This document shows, piece after piece, positions 43,316-52,562 of a stretch of 57,069 bases of DNA (positions are counted from its first letter, which is position 1; each line of letters begins with the position of its first letter). The notes beneath the pieces were generated by a model. It did no database searches and was not told the origin of the DNA. It saw only the letters and a list, made by a program, of their open reading frames with translations. The translations under genes and the position numbers were made by a program. This DNA comes from Deltaproteobacteria bacterium (GTDB lineage: Bacteria; Desulfobacterota; Desulfarculia; Adiutricales; Adiutricaceae). Location: NCBI GenBank assembly GCA_031263485.1, contig JAISFS010000161.1:1-57069 (forward strand). Direction: 5' to 3'.

Positions 43316-45892
43316 CTACAGCCTCGGATCCACAGGCTCGCTTTCCAGGGCGAGCACTCCGAACACGCACTCGTGGACGCGATGGAGCGGCTGGTTGCCT
43401 ACGAAACGTTCCAGGGACTCCATGCCGAGGGCGAACTCGTTTAATGCCAGGCTTCGTTTCCTGGCCAGGTTGCGCTGTTTGAGACGGTCAATCCCGTTCG
43501 CCAGCATGTACTCAGGGCCGTAGATTATCCTGAGGTACTCCCGCCCGCGGCACTTGACTGCAGGCTGGACGAGATCGCGGCCTTTCGTGGGAATGAAGTC
43601 GAGGGGCTTTACGACCATGCCCTCCCCGCCCGATCCGGTAAGGGTTTCCCACCACGCGACTGCTTCGGCCGCGGAGGCGTCGTTGGCCAGATCGACGAGC
43701 CGGCAGTCGGTCGAAACGAAGACCGGGTCTTTTCCCGCGATGAATTCCGAGACGGTCTTCATGTGCCAGAGGTGGCTCTCGGAGTTCCAGGCCTTGCCTT
43801 CGGTGGCGAGCACGTGGAAAGGCGCTATGCGGTAGCCGTCCGGACTCTTGACATCCCAGCAGTAGCGGCGGTAGGCGGCGGCATACGATTCCAGGGCATC
43901 CAGGCGGGACTCGAAACGCTCGAGGAGCCCGTCCAGGTCGACCTTCGCCTCCGGAGTGTCTGAGGGCGCGGCGCCCTTGAGGGCGGCCGCCGCGTCCCGG
44001 ATGGCATCGGTCGCGGCCACGAGTCCCGTGCGTCCGGCGCGGCCGACGGCGGCGTACTGGTCCTCGATGAGTTTTCGGGCCTTGGCGGACCAAGGCATCA
44101 GCTCGCAGTCCAGGCAGACCCAGCCGGTAGCGAACCGTTCCCAGAAGTCGGATGCGTCCAGTACCGCCCGGAGCCGAGAGAGGAGAGCGCCCTCTTCTGC
44201 CCCGCCACCTTCGGAGCCGCCCTCGAAGAATCGCCTCCCCGTCCGGGTGTAGATGATGCCGGAACTCCCGTCGGTGACGCCGAAGCGCTTGGCGGCGATA
44301 GCGGCGTCCCGGCACGTCACGATCACCGCCCGCGAACCCATGTGCTTCTCCTCGCAGACGACCGCGGCCGCCCCCCTGGACCTGTAGTAGGCGAAAGCCT
44401 CGGCAGGGTGCTCCAGAAAATCCGGAAGAGGGCTGGCCTCGCACGGGGACATCGTGGGCGGCAGGTAGATGAGCCAGTGGGGATCTGCGGCGAAGCGGCT
44501 CATGACCTCAAGCGCCGCGGCGGAGCTTTCGGCGCCGATCTTCACTTCCCGGCGCAGACGGGTGGCAATGCGCATCTGCCCCAGGACATCGTCCACGCGG
44601 AGCATGCCGTCCTCGGCAGGGCGACTGGCCAGGAGCGGTTTGACAGGCTGGTGGTAGACGGCCTTGGCGGTGACCTGCTCGAAGGAGTCCTCGGGGTACC
44701 GATAGGCTGTGAGCTTGCCCCCGAACACGCAGCCCGTGTCCACGCAGATGGTGTTGTTGACTTTCTCCGGCTCTGGCACCGCGGTATGGCCGTAAACCAC
44801 CAGCGCCTTCCCTCGGTATTCGTCGGCCCACGGCAGGCGCACGGGGAACCCGAACTCGTCGGTCTCGCCCGTGGTCTCGCCGTAGATGCAGAAATCGCGG
44901 ACGCGGGCGCTGGCCCGCCCCTGGTACTTCTCCTTGAGGCCGGCGTGCGCCACCACGAGCTTCCCGCCGTCCAGCACGTAATGGCTGACGAGGCCGCCGA
45001 GGAAACCTTTGACCTCCGAGACGAACGGCGCGTCCTGCGACTCCAGCTCGTGGAGCGTCTTCGTGAATCCGTGGGTGGGCTTCACCTCCCCGCCGCCGAG
45101 TTTCCTCAAAAGCTTCACGTCATGGTTTCCCGGGACGCACAGCGCGGTCCCGGCCCGGGCCATGCCCATCGCGAGGCGGAGGACACGGACGTTTTCGGGA
45201 CCCCTGTCGCACAGATCCCCCAGAAACACGGCCTTGCGGCCGAAGGGAGGGGACGCGGCGCAGGCCTCCGGGTCGACCGAGTACCCGAGCCTGGCGAGAA
45301 GTTCGCAGAGCTCGCCGTAGCAACCGTGCACGTCCCCGATTATGTCGAACGGGCCGGCTTCGCCGCGCTTGTCGTTCCACAGGGGCCGGCGTTCGATCCT
45401 GGCGGACTCGACCTCCTCCGGGGTCTTCAGGACGGACACGAAGCGGAACCCTTCCGCGCGGAGCGAGCGGACCGAGCGCCGGAGCTGGTCGCACTGGCGT
45501 TTGACCACGGCTGCGGGCACCGTCCGATCGGCGCGTTCGGAGTTACGCTCCTGGCAGAGCCTCTCCGGCAGGTCAAGAACGATGGCTGCGGCGTGGCAGT
45601 CCTGATCCTTTGCGAGCTTCAGGACCGCCGCCCTCGCGTCCCGCTGGACGTTGGTAGCGTCCACTACGGTAAGCCGCCCCAAGTCCAGCCGCTTGTTGGC
45701 GATGAAATAGAGAGTCTCGAAGGCCTGCGGGGTGACCTTCTGGTCCGTCTCGTCGTCCGCGATAAGGCCTCGGAAAAAGTCCGATGACAACACCTCGGTG
45801 GGGAGGAAGTGTTTCCTGGCGAAGGTGGACTTTCCGCTTCCGGACGCGCCGACGAGGGCGACTACGGCCAGTTCGGGGATATCTATCAGCAT
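43316..45892 (-). CDS. pnkp: Polynucleotide kinase-phosphatase-ligase of bacterial RNA repair
   Basis: 858 residues, matching bacterial Pnkp. There are three modules. The N-terminal 5'-kinase has P-loop GASGSGKS (15-22). The central metallophosphatase, a 2',3' end healer, has GDVHG (186-190), GDLCDRG (225-231) and GNHD (255-258). The C-terminal adenylyltransferase has the KxxG-type motif EEKHMGSRAV with Lys near 516. Together with Hen1 it heals, methylates and seals RNAs cut by ribotoxins. It lies 109 bp downstream of hen1 on the same strand, as in known pairs. The start ATG 45892 is bounded by copies of a 23-bp repeat that resemble its own first codons, and no normal Shine-Dalgarno is seen. 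All key motifs are intact. Confidence 0.95.
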   Translation of the reverse strand: MLIDIPELAVVALVGASGSGKSTFARKHFLPTEVLSSDFFRGLIADDETDQKVTPQAFETLYFIANKRLDLGRLTVVDATNVQRDARAAVLKLAKDQDCHAAAIVLDLPERLCQERNSERADRTVPAAVVKRQCDQLRRSVRSLRAEGFRFVSVLKTPEEVESARIERRPLWNDKRGEAGPFDIIGDVHGCYGELCELLARLGYSVDPEACAASPPFGRKAVFLGDLCDRGPENVRVLRLAMGMARAGTALCVPGNHDVKLLRKLGGGEVKPTHGFTKTLHELESQDAPFVSEVKGFLGGLVSHYVLDGGKLVVAHAGLKEKYQGRASARVRDFCIYGETTGETDEFGFPVRLPWADEYRGKALVVYGHTAVPEPEKVNNTICVDTGCVFGGKLTAYRYPEDSFEQVTAKAVYHQPVKPLLASRPAEDGMLRVDDVLGQMRIATRLRREVKIGAESSAAALEVMSRFAADPHWLIYLPPTMSPCEASPLPDFLEHPAEAFAYYRSRGAAAVVCEEKHMGSRAVIVTCRDAAIAAKRFGVTDGSSGIIYTRTGRRFFEGGSEGGGAEEGALLSRLRAVLDASDFWERFATGWVCLDCELMPWSAKARKLIEDQYAAVGRAGRTGLVAATDAIRDAAAALKGAAPSDTPEAKVDLDGLLERFESRLDALESYAAAYRRYCWDVKSPDGYRIAPFHVLATEGKAWNSESHLWHMKTVSEFIAGKDPVFVSTDCRLVDLANDASAAEAVAWWETLTGSGGEGMVVKPLDFIPTKGRDLVQPAVKCRGREYLRIIYGPEYMLANGIDRLKQRNLARKRSLALNEFALGMESLERFVGNQPLHRVHECVFGVLALESEPVDPRL

Positions 45893-45993
45893 GGTTCGGG
45901 GATCTCTAGCGGCACGGTTCGGGGATCTCTATCGGCACGGTGCGGGTATCTCAGTCGGCACGGTTCGGGTATCTCAGTCGGTATGGTTCTGGA
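45871..45993. repeat. 23-bp repeats between hen1 and pnkp, copied from the pnkp start
   Basis: Four 23-bp units (ACGGTTCGGGGATCTCTATC plus GGC, or close variants) fill 45893-45984. The pattern continues into the first codons of pnkp (GTTCGGGGATATCTATCAGC at 45871-45890). On the gene strand each unit therefore resembles ATG-CTG-ATA-GAT-ATC-CCC-GAA-C. Because 23 is not a multiple of three, the pseudo-starts fall in changing frames. Confidence 0.75.
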
Positions 45994-46001
45994 GGTCACT
46001 T

Positions 46002-47399
46002 TCAAGATATCGTGAAAACCGCCATCTGCGTCGGCGTTCCGTGATCGGGGTCAGAGTCGCCTATGTCGCCGAACTCGCACCCGTAGCCGAAGCGCTCAGA
46101 GATCTTTGTGACCCAGTCGCGGAACTCCGCGCGGGTCCATTCGAAGCGGTGGTCAGGGTGACGCAGGGCGCCCGGCGGGAGGCCGGGATAATTCGCGTTG
46201 TACTCCCTGTTGGGGGTGGTCAGGACGATGACGCGGGGCCTCGCCTTCCCGAAGACGACCCCGGCGAAAGCCTCCAGCCGGGGAGGGTCCAGATGCTCTA
46301 TCACCTCCACGGCGCAGGCGGCATCGAAGCCCTCCAGCCGGGAGTCGCGGTACGTGAGCCCGCCCTGGAACAGCCGCACCCGCTCGCGCAGGGCGTCACC
46401 GGCGTCCTTGAGCCTGAGCCTCTCCTCGGCCCTGGCGAGGGCGGCGTGGGAGGCGTCCATGCCGACGATGAGCGTGAACTGCGGATCCTTCGCGAGCTGG
46501 GCCATGAGGCGACCGTCCCCGCAACCGAGGTCGATCGCCTTTTTGACGTTCCGGGCCTTGAGTTCCCGCGCCACCCGCTCAAGCCTCCGCGCGTTCAGGT
46601 CGAGTGCCGCCGTCGGCTCCCCGGTCGGGCAGACAGGAAGGATTTCCCCGTCCGTGGCGTTTGCCTCCGCGAGCCTTTCCAGGGCCATGTTCACGAGCGG
46701 GCGCTGGCGCTTCAGGAAGCGGCGAGCGATGAATCCCTTCTCCGGGTGGTCCGGGAGCCAGTCCTCGCCGAGGCGGACGAGCTTGTCGACCTCGTCGGCG
46801 CCGACCCAGTAGTGCTTCTGCCTGTCGAATACCGGGATGAGCACGTAGAGGTGGCGGAGCAGATCGCGCAGGCGTTTCCTGCCGCGGAGGGTCAGGTTCA
46901 CGTGGCCGCTTTCGCCCCAGGCGGGGAAGCTCTCGTCGGCCGGGAAGGTCTCGCAGGAGATCTCGTATCCCAGCGGCCCGAAAACCCGCTCGAGCATCGT
47001 TCGCCCGTCCCGGCACGGCTGCATGACGACCTTGGCGGTCAGGTCCAGGGGAGAGTCCGCGAGCTCCTGTCGGGATTCGGAGCGGCCCGACATCGCCGTG
47101 CCGTAGACCTGCGAGATGGCCACGCTCATGAACGACGACGACGCGTAGGGGCGATCGTTCACGTAGTCGAACAGCCCGCCGCCTCTGGCCCCGTCCTTGC
47201 CCCGGACAAGCCCGATCGGGTCGATGTCCAGGAGCAACGCCGCCGTGGCGCGGCGCTCGGAGAGCTCCGGATAGAAGACGTAGGCCCTGCCGTGGCTCAC
47301 TTTGAATTCTTGTGGCCGGTAAGGATTCTTGTGAAGGAGATATCCAAGGTCAGCAGCGTTCTCGCCCTCGTAGGTTATCGTGAGAAGCACCTCTTCCAA
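46002..47399 (-). CDS. hen1: Bacterial Hen1 RNA 3'-terminal 2'-O-methyltransferase
   Basis: 465 residues, the length of bacterial Hen1. The N-terminal half, which in known systems activates the Pnkp ligase, begins MEEVLLTITYEGENAADLGY LLHKNP. The C-terminal half is the methyltransferase: SAM motif AIDLGCGDGRLM (about 288-299), metal-site VEVIEHL (E365, E368, H369), TTPNREYN, and HPDHRFEW with the fourth ligand H417. It 2'-O-methylates the repaired 3' end so the RNA resists re-cutting. It is the first gene of the hen1-pnkp operon. No ribotoxin is recognised alongside. The pair lies within the accessory island between the AAA-ATPase genes and the giant repeat protein. Confidence 0.94.
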   Translation of the reverse strand: MEEVLLTITYEGENAADLGYLLHKNPYRPQEFKVSHGRAYVFYPELSERRATAALLLDIDPIGLVRGKDGARGGGLFDYVNDRPYASSSFMSVAISQVYGTAMSGRSESRQELADSPLDLTAKVVMQPCRDGRTMLERVFGPLGYEISCETFPADESFPAWGESGHVNLTLRGRKRLRDLLRHLYVLIPVFDRQKHYWVGADEVDKLVRLGEDWLPDHPEKGFIARRFLKRQRPLVNMALERLAEANATDGEILPVCPTGEPTAALDLNARRLERVARELKARNVKKAIDLGCGDGRLMAQLAKDPQFTLIVGMDASHAALARAEERLRLKDAGDALRERVRLFQGGLTYRDSRLEGFDAACAVEVIEHLDPPRLEAFAGVVFGKARPRVIVLTTPNREYNANYPGLPPGALRHPDHRFEWTRAEFRDWVTKISERFGYGCEFGDIGDSDPDHGTPTQMAVFTIS

Positions 47400-47564
47400 C
47401 CTCCTTCGGTCTGCCCGGCCCGATTTGGAGCCGTCATCCCATCATCCATCGCCCATCGTCCCGTCTTTAACATCATTCCATCATCAGGGTTCAGATTATG
47501 GATGGCCGTAATGGTTTACAGGCGGGGTCGCCCGCGCGGTGGCATCGAAACGGCGAAGATCTGA

Positions 47565-48533
47565 CCCTAGCGGCTCCGGGCAGGCTCAGTCCCTGCCCAA
47601 CGTCGGGGCGGCTCGGGGATCGATCAATCTCCCATCGATGCGTGAGGCCGTTTCGACAGATGACCGAGATGCCGTAAGACGGCGTACAAGTTAACACACC
47701 GGTTCCTGGCCCGCAAGTTTTCCCCCGATTGCCAGCGACCTCGGCGATTTGGCGAGCAACGGCCAGCGCCGTCGGCCTCAGGGAGGATGCTCTTCCGAAG
47801 CGTGAGCAAAGGACAGCGCCACAGTCTTGTCATTTTCGACAGGTGGGCATCTGTAGGGCTGTCAGAATCTCCCGCATAAGGCTTTCTATAGCCCGGTTCA
47901 GGCAGAGCGCCTCCACCGGGAATCGGCTAAGGTCTCGGGGCAGAAACAGTATGATGTCTTCGGGAATTCCGTCAAAGGCGGGACTCCCCTCCAGGTCGTT
48001 GCTGGATTGACAGATCAGTGGCGACGGAGCATTCCAACAGGGTGCATTGTAACGGCGGGCACGGTAGTGATAAGTTTTTATGCCGGATGTGTGGCTCTTG
48101 GCGGCATGATTCCTGGCGGAATAGGGCTCGGTGCGGCAGATGCTTCCTGAACATCGGGCGGGTTCAGGACAGCAGAAGGGATCGGAGTTGCGTGGATGTT
48201 CAGGCACCAAGAGGTACTTGGGCAGTCGACGGGGTAAAATCAGCAGTTTTACCTAAAGAGTGTTTTTCGGAATCACCGTGTGAACAGGGAGGATTTTCAG
48301 GCTGCTGTATAGTGTAAGATCAAAGGATTATTCTGAATGACCATACAGGCCGTTTAGCGTATAATTGTCTGCATGGTCGGGGCCCGTTACGGCGGCAAGG
48401 GCCGGTTCGCGGGTCCTGAAAAGCTTGCTCATTTTTGATTTCGACCTTGGCCGGGGTAGAGTCGGCGGCTCATACGGGGCGGACGGCTGTCGGCGAGCGT
48501 ACCGGGCGACCGTACCGGGACGGGGGACCAGGG
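47565..48533. other. Intergenic region before the giant repeat protein
   Basis: No credible gene is seen between hen1 and the repeat protein (divergent). A TATAAT lies at 48360-48365 on the plus strand without a good -35 box. It could be the promoter of the gene starting at 48534, with a leader of about 160 nt. Confidence 0.4.
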
Positions 48534-51500
48534 ATGAAGGAAAGACCCTCATTAGGGGAGCTTTTTCGGTTGGCCCGGTTGGGAGGCCTTCCCGCGTCAT
48601 TCGACGGCTGGAGGACCCGCGACCGCGTGGGGCGCTCCGTGGCCCATGCCGCGGCGGAGGCCGGTCGTCTGCCTACGGGTTTCAAGGATTGGGGCATCCG
48701 TGACCGCCATGGCCGGACCGTGGCTCACGCGGCCGCCGGTTCGGGCTCGCTCCCCGACGGTTTCGAATTATGGGAGCTCTCATATGGCTGCGGCATCACC
48801 GTCGCGCACACGGCGGCCACGTGCGGATGCCTTCCCTTGGGGTTCGACCGCTGGGAGTTGACTAGCCTCGGCGGCTGGAGCGTGGCGCACGCGGCCGCGA
48901 AGGCGGGCTCGCTCCCTGAAGGCTTCTGGCGCTGGGAGATAGCGGCCATCGATGGCTGGACGGTGGCTCACCAGGCCGCTCGCTCCGGAATGTTGCCTCT
49001 CGGCTATGGGCTCTGGAAGCTCGCGGACCGCATCGGGTGGACAGTGGCACATGAGGCTGCCCGCTGGGGCCACATGCCGCAGGACTTTTCCCACTGGGAG
49101 CTCAAGACCCGGAGCGGCTGGAGCGTCGCGCACGTGGCTGCGGAGCAGGGGCACCTTCCCGAGGGCTTTCGCGGCTGGGGGATCTCGGACGGGCGCGGGC
49201 GTACCCCTTTCCACGCAGCGGCCAGGGGGGGGCACCTGCCGACCGGTTTCGACCGCTGGGAACTGGCGGACCGGAACGGTTACACCGTGGCGCACGCCGC
49301 AGCGGAAAGGGGGACGCTGCCGGACGGCTTCGACCGCTGGGAAATCGAGGACGGCAAGGGTCGGACCGTGGCGCTCGCCGCGGCGGAAAGGGGGACGTTG
49401 CCCGCCGGCTTCGACCGCTGGGAAATCGACGACGGCAAGGGCCGGACCGTGGCGCACTTCGCGGCGGGAAGGGGGACGTTGCCCGCCGGCTTCGACCGCT
49501 GGGAAATCGAGGACGGCAAGGGCCGGACCGTGGCGCACTTCGCGGCGTGGAAACGGATCCTACCAGAGAGCTTCGACCGCTGGGAACTTGTCGACCGGCT
49601 AGGGAGGACCGTGGCGCACGTCGCGGCGAAAAACTGGAGCCTGCCCGAGAGCTTCGACCGCTGGGAGATGTCTGATAAAGAGTTTCACACGGTAGCTCAC
49701 GAGGCGGCCCTAGCCGGGTGCCTTCCGGAGAGGTTCACCCGCTGGGGGCTGTCGGATATCTCGGGCAGGACGGTGGCACATGTCGCAGCTGCCGTCGGAT
49801 GCCTACCGGACGGCTTCGAGCGCTGGGAGCTCGCCGATCACCGGGGCTTCACAGTGGCTCACGTCGCCGCGCATAAAGGCTCCTTACCCGAAGGCTTCGA
49901 CCGCTGGGAACTCGCGGATCTGGAAGGTTGGAGCGTTGCCCACTCCGCCGCCAGCGCCGGGTGTCTCCCCGATGGCTTCGACCGCTGGGAAATTAAGGAT
50001 TCCCGCCTTGGCGATACCGTGGCCCATGCCGCCGCGGAGTCCGGAAAACTCCCCGAAGGATTTTCACGCTGGGACCTCGTGAACGACAACGGCGTTACGG
50101 TGGCGCATCTGGCCGCGGAAAATGGCACACTTCCGGAGGGATTCGATAGGTGGGATCTCAAGGACAGTAGGTGTTCCACCGTGGCGCAGGCAGCTGCCGA
50201 AGCGGGCAAGCTGCCCGAAGGGTTCGATCGCTGGGACATGCTGGACGACGGTGACGACTGGCTCGGCAGGACCCTGGCGCACCTGCAGCTCTCTAAGAAC
50301 GGATTCCTGCCGCCGGGTTTCGATCGCTGGGAACTCACGGACAGGAGAGGGTGGACGGTCGCGCATGGCGCCGCCGTCCTGGGAGCCCTGCCGGCAGGCT
50401 TCGACCTTTGGGAACTCCGCGACGGGAAAGGCTGGTCGGTGGCGCACGCCGCGGCCAAGGCGGGCGAGTTGCCGGAAGACTTCCGCCGTTGGGAGATTTC
50501 CGACCGCAACGGGTGGACAGTGGCGCACTCTGCGGCCGGCGCCGGAATCCTTGCGGACGGCTTCGAGGGCTGGAGGACCGCGGACAGGCTGGGGTTCACG
50601 GTCGCGCACGCGGCGGCTTGGGCCGGCGAGTTGCCGGATGGATTCGACGCCTGGGAACTCTCCGCCTTCGACGGCACTACAGTGGCGCACTTTGCGGCAG
50701 AGCAAGGGAATTTGCCCGAAGGATTCGTACTCTGGGGGCTAGCGGACGTTCGCGGTAGGACGGTAGCCCACGCGGCAGCGTCAAACGGCAATCTGCCGGA
50801 TGGCTTCGCCGAATGGGATCTTGCGGACCAGGACGGCATTAGCGTGGCCCACTTCGCGGCATTGGCGGGCACGCTTCCGGAGAAATTCGGGGCCTGGGGG
50901 ATCGCGGACGCCCGCGGCTGGACGGTGGCGCATGCGGCGGCGTCCGCAGGCCATCTCCCCGCCGACTTCGACTTCCGGGGACTTGCCGGTGCCGGAGGCA
51001 TCGCGGCGACGCAGGCGTATGGACTCCCCGGTTCATCCAATTCCGAGGACGCGGGGGAGAAGGGACACGCCGGCCCCCTTGAGCGGCAGTCCCCCGACGT
51101 GCTTGTCGCGGAGGAGCTCAACAGGGCCTGGGTCGCCGAAGTGATCAGGGACGCCTGGCCGCCCGTGCCTCCCGATGTGGCCGCCTCATTCCTCGCGAAG
51201 CCGTCAGAGCCCGGGGAACCTGTCGGCAAGGTGCCCGACAAGCGCCTCGAGCTTTCCCCGGAATGCGTTCCCGTCGACATCGTTTTCAGACTCGCCCGCG
51301 AGGGCCGTCTGCCTGTCGGGTTTTCGCTCTGGGACCTTGCTGACGAGAAATACCGTACGGTTGCCCATGAGGCCGCCGGGGCCGGACAGTTGCCGGTGGG
51401 TTTCTGCATGTGGGAGCTTGCGGACGAGGAAGGCACGACGGTCGCGCACGAGGCGGCATCGGCGGGCATCCTTCCCGACGGTTTCCGGGGCTGGGAGATC

Positions 51501-52562
51501 GCTGACAGGCGTGGGCGTACGGTCGCCCATGCGGCCGCCGCGGCTGGCATGTTGCCCGACGACTTCGATATGTGGGATCTGGCGGACCATGGCGGCTGGA
51601 CCGTCGCCCACTCCGCAGCCCAGGAGGGTTGCCTGCCCCCTGGTTTCGATCGCTGGGACCTGGCCAATAAGTACGGAGAGTCGGTCGCCCATGTCGCGGC
51701 AGACTACGGGCACCTGCCGATCGGGTACGACCGCTGGGAGATCCGGGACAAGGGTGGGCGAACGCCTGCCCATAAGGCGGCAAGATACTGGAAGCTCCCT
51801 CCAGGCTTCGGCCGCTGGGAGCTCGCCGACGATTGGGGCCAAACCGTGGCTCATGTGGCCGCAGAGGAGGGGTGCCTCCCCGTCTCCTTCGATCTCTGGG
51901 ACCTAGAAGACAGGGACGGAGTGACAGTGGCGCAGGCGGCGGGACGCCCGCCCCTCCCCCCGGCGCCCGGCTCGCCGCCCAGGATCGTCGAACGGGCGAC
52001 GGAGAACATGTCCCGGGACGAGATCTTCGATCTGGCGCGGGAAGGACGGCTACCGGATGGCTTTTGCCGCTGGCAGATCAAGGGCTACTACAACATCACC
52101 GTCGCGCACGTCGCCGCTTCATTCGGGCCCCTGCCCGAGGGATTCGACCGCTGGGAACTCATGGACGTCGACCACCAGTCCGTAGCCCACGTGGCGGCCA
52201 TGCACGACCGGTTGCCCCCGGACTTCGACCGCTGGGGGCTCGAGGACAGGCCCGGTCGCACCGTGGCCCATATGTTGGCCGCGCGCGGCACCCTTCCGCC
52301 GGGGTTCTGCCACTGGCACATCGCCAACCGCCACAGCTGGACGGTGGCGCACGAGGCGGCTTCGAGACGCCTCCTTCCCCCAGGGTTCGATCGCTGGGAA
52401 ATCGCCACCAACACCGGTTGGACGGTGGCACACGAGGCCGCTCAACAAGGCATTCTTCCCGCCGGGTTCGACCGTTGGGGTCTTTCGGATAAGACGGGCA
52501 GGACCGTAGCCGATGTGGCGCTGAAGTCCGGGCACACGCCCAAAGTCTCAAGAAGCCGCTGA
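48534..52562 (+). CDS. Giant 27-residue ankyrin-like repeat protein, paralogue 4, three modules
   Basis: 1342 residues from ATG 48534 (N-cap MKERPSLGELFRLARLGGLP). Module 1 has about 30 units of the TVAH / LPxGFxxW repeat. A non-repeat linker rich in Glu, Pro and Ala follows (about 822-910). A second N-cap (VPVDIVFRLAREGRLPVGF) opens module 2 with about 8 units. A short Pro-rich linker (GRPPLPPAPGSPPR) and a third N-cap (SRDEIFDLAREGRLPDGF) open module 3 with about 6 units. The start of each module repeats the N-terminus of a separate paralogue, so the gene looks like a fusion of three. Near 49312-49550 three 81-bp units are almost identical in DNA. It lacks the GYxF-type C-cap of the others. 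No catalytic motif or signal peptide is seen. Confidence 0.85.
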   Translation: MKERPSLGELFRLARLGGLPASFDGWRTRDRVGRSVAHAAAEAGRLPTGFKDWGIRDRHGRTVAHAAAGSGSLPDGFELWELSYGCGITVAHTAATCGCLPLGFDRWELTSLGGWSVAHAAAKAGSLPEGFWRWEIAAIDGWTVAHQAARSGMLPLGYGLWKLADRIGWTVAHEAARWGHMPQDFSHWELKTRSGWSVAHVAAEQGHLPEGFRGWGISDGRGRTPFHAAARGGHLPTGFDRWELADRNGYTVAHAAAERGTLPDGFDRWEIEDGKGRTVALAAAERGTLPAGFDRWEIDDGKGRTVAHFAAGRGTLPAGFDRWEIEDGKGRTVAHFAAWKRILPESFDRWELVDRLGRTVAHVAAKNWSLPESFDRWEMSDKEFHTVAHEAALAGCLPERFTRWGLSDISGRTVAHVAAAVGCLPDGFERWELADHRGFTVAHVAAHKGSLPEGFDRWELADLEGWSVAHSAASAGCLPDGFDRWEIKDSRLGDTVAHAAAESGKLPEGFSRWDLVNDNGVTVAHLAAENGTLPEGFDRWDLKDSRCSTVAQAAAEAGKLPEGFDRWDMLDDGDDWLGRTLAHLQLSKNGFLPPGFDRWELTDRRGWTVAHGAAVLGALPAGFDLWELRDGKGWSVAHAAAKAGELPEDFRRWEISDRNGWTVAHSAAGAGILADGFEGWRTADRLGFTVAHAAAWAGELPDGFDAWELSAFDGTTVAHFAAEQGNLPEGFVLWGLADVRGRTVAHAAASNGNLPDGFAEWDLADQDGISVAHFAALAGTLPEKFGAWGIADARGWTVAHAAASAGHLPADFDFRGLAGAGGIAATQAYGLPGSSNSEDAGEKGHAGPLERQSPDVLVAEELNRAWVAEVIRDAWPPVPPDVAASFLAKPSEPGEPVGKVPDKRLELSPECVPVDIVFRLAREGRLPVGFSLWDLADEKYRTVAHEAAGAGQLPVGFCMWELADEEGTTVAHEAASAGILPDGFRGWEIADRRGRTVAHAAAAAGMLPDDFDMWDLADHGGWTVAHSAAQEGCLPPGFDRWDLANKYGESVAHVAADYGHLPIGYDRWEIRDKGGRTPAHKAARYWKLPPGFGRWELADDWGQTVAHVAAEEGCLPVSFDLWDLEDRDGVTVAQAAGRPPLPPAPGSPPRIVERATENMSRDEIFDLAREGRLPDGFCRWQIKGYYNITVAHVAASFGPLPEGFDRWELMDVDHQSVAHVAAMHDRLPPDFDRWGLEDRPGRTVAHMLAARGTLPPGFCHWHIANRHSWTVAHEAASRRLLPPGFDRWEIATNTGWTVAHEAAQQGILPAGFDRWGLSDKTGRTVADVALKSGHTPKVSRSR

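Noticed and set aside
24541..48533. Diversity-generating retroelement or retron behind the repeat proteins
   Set aside because: No reverse transcriptase motif was found in any frame, and unit variation is spread over all codon positions.
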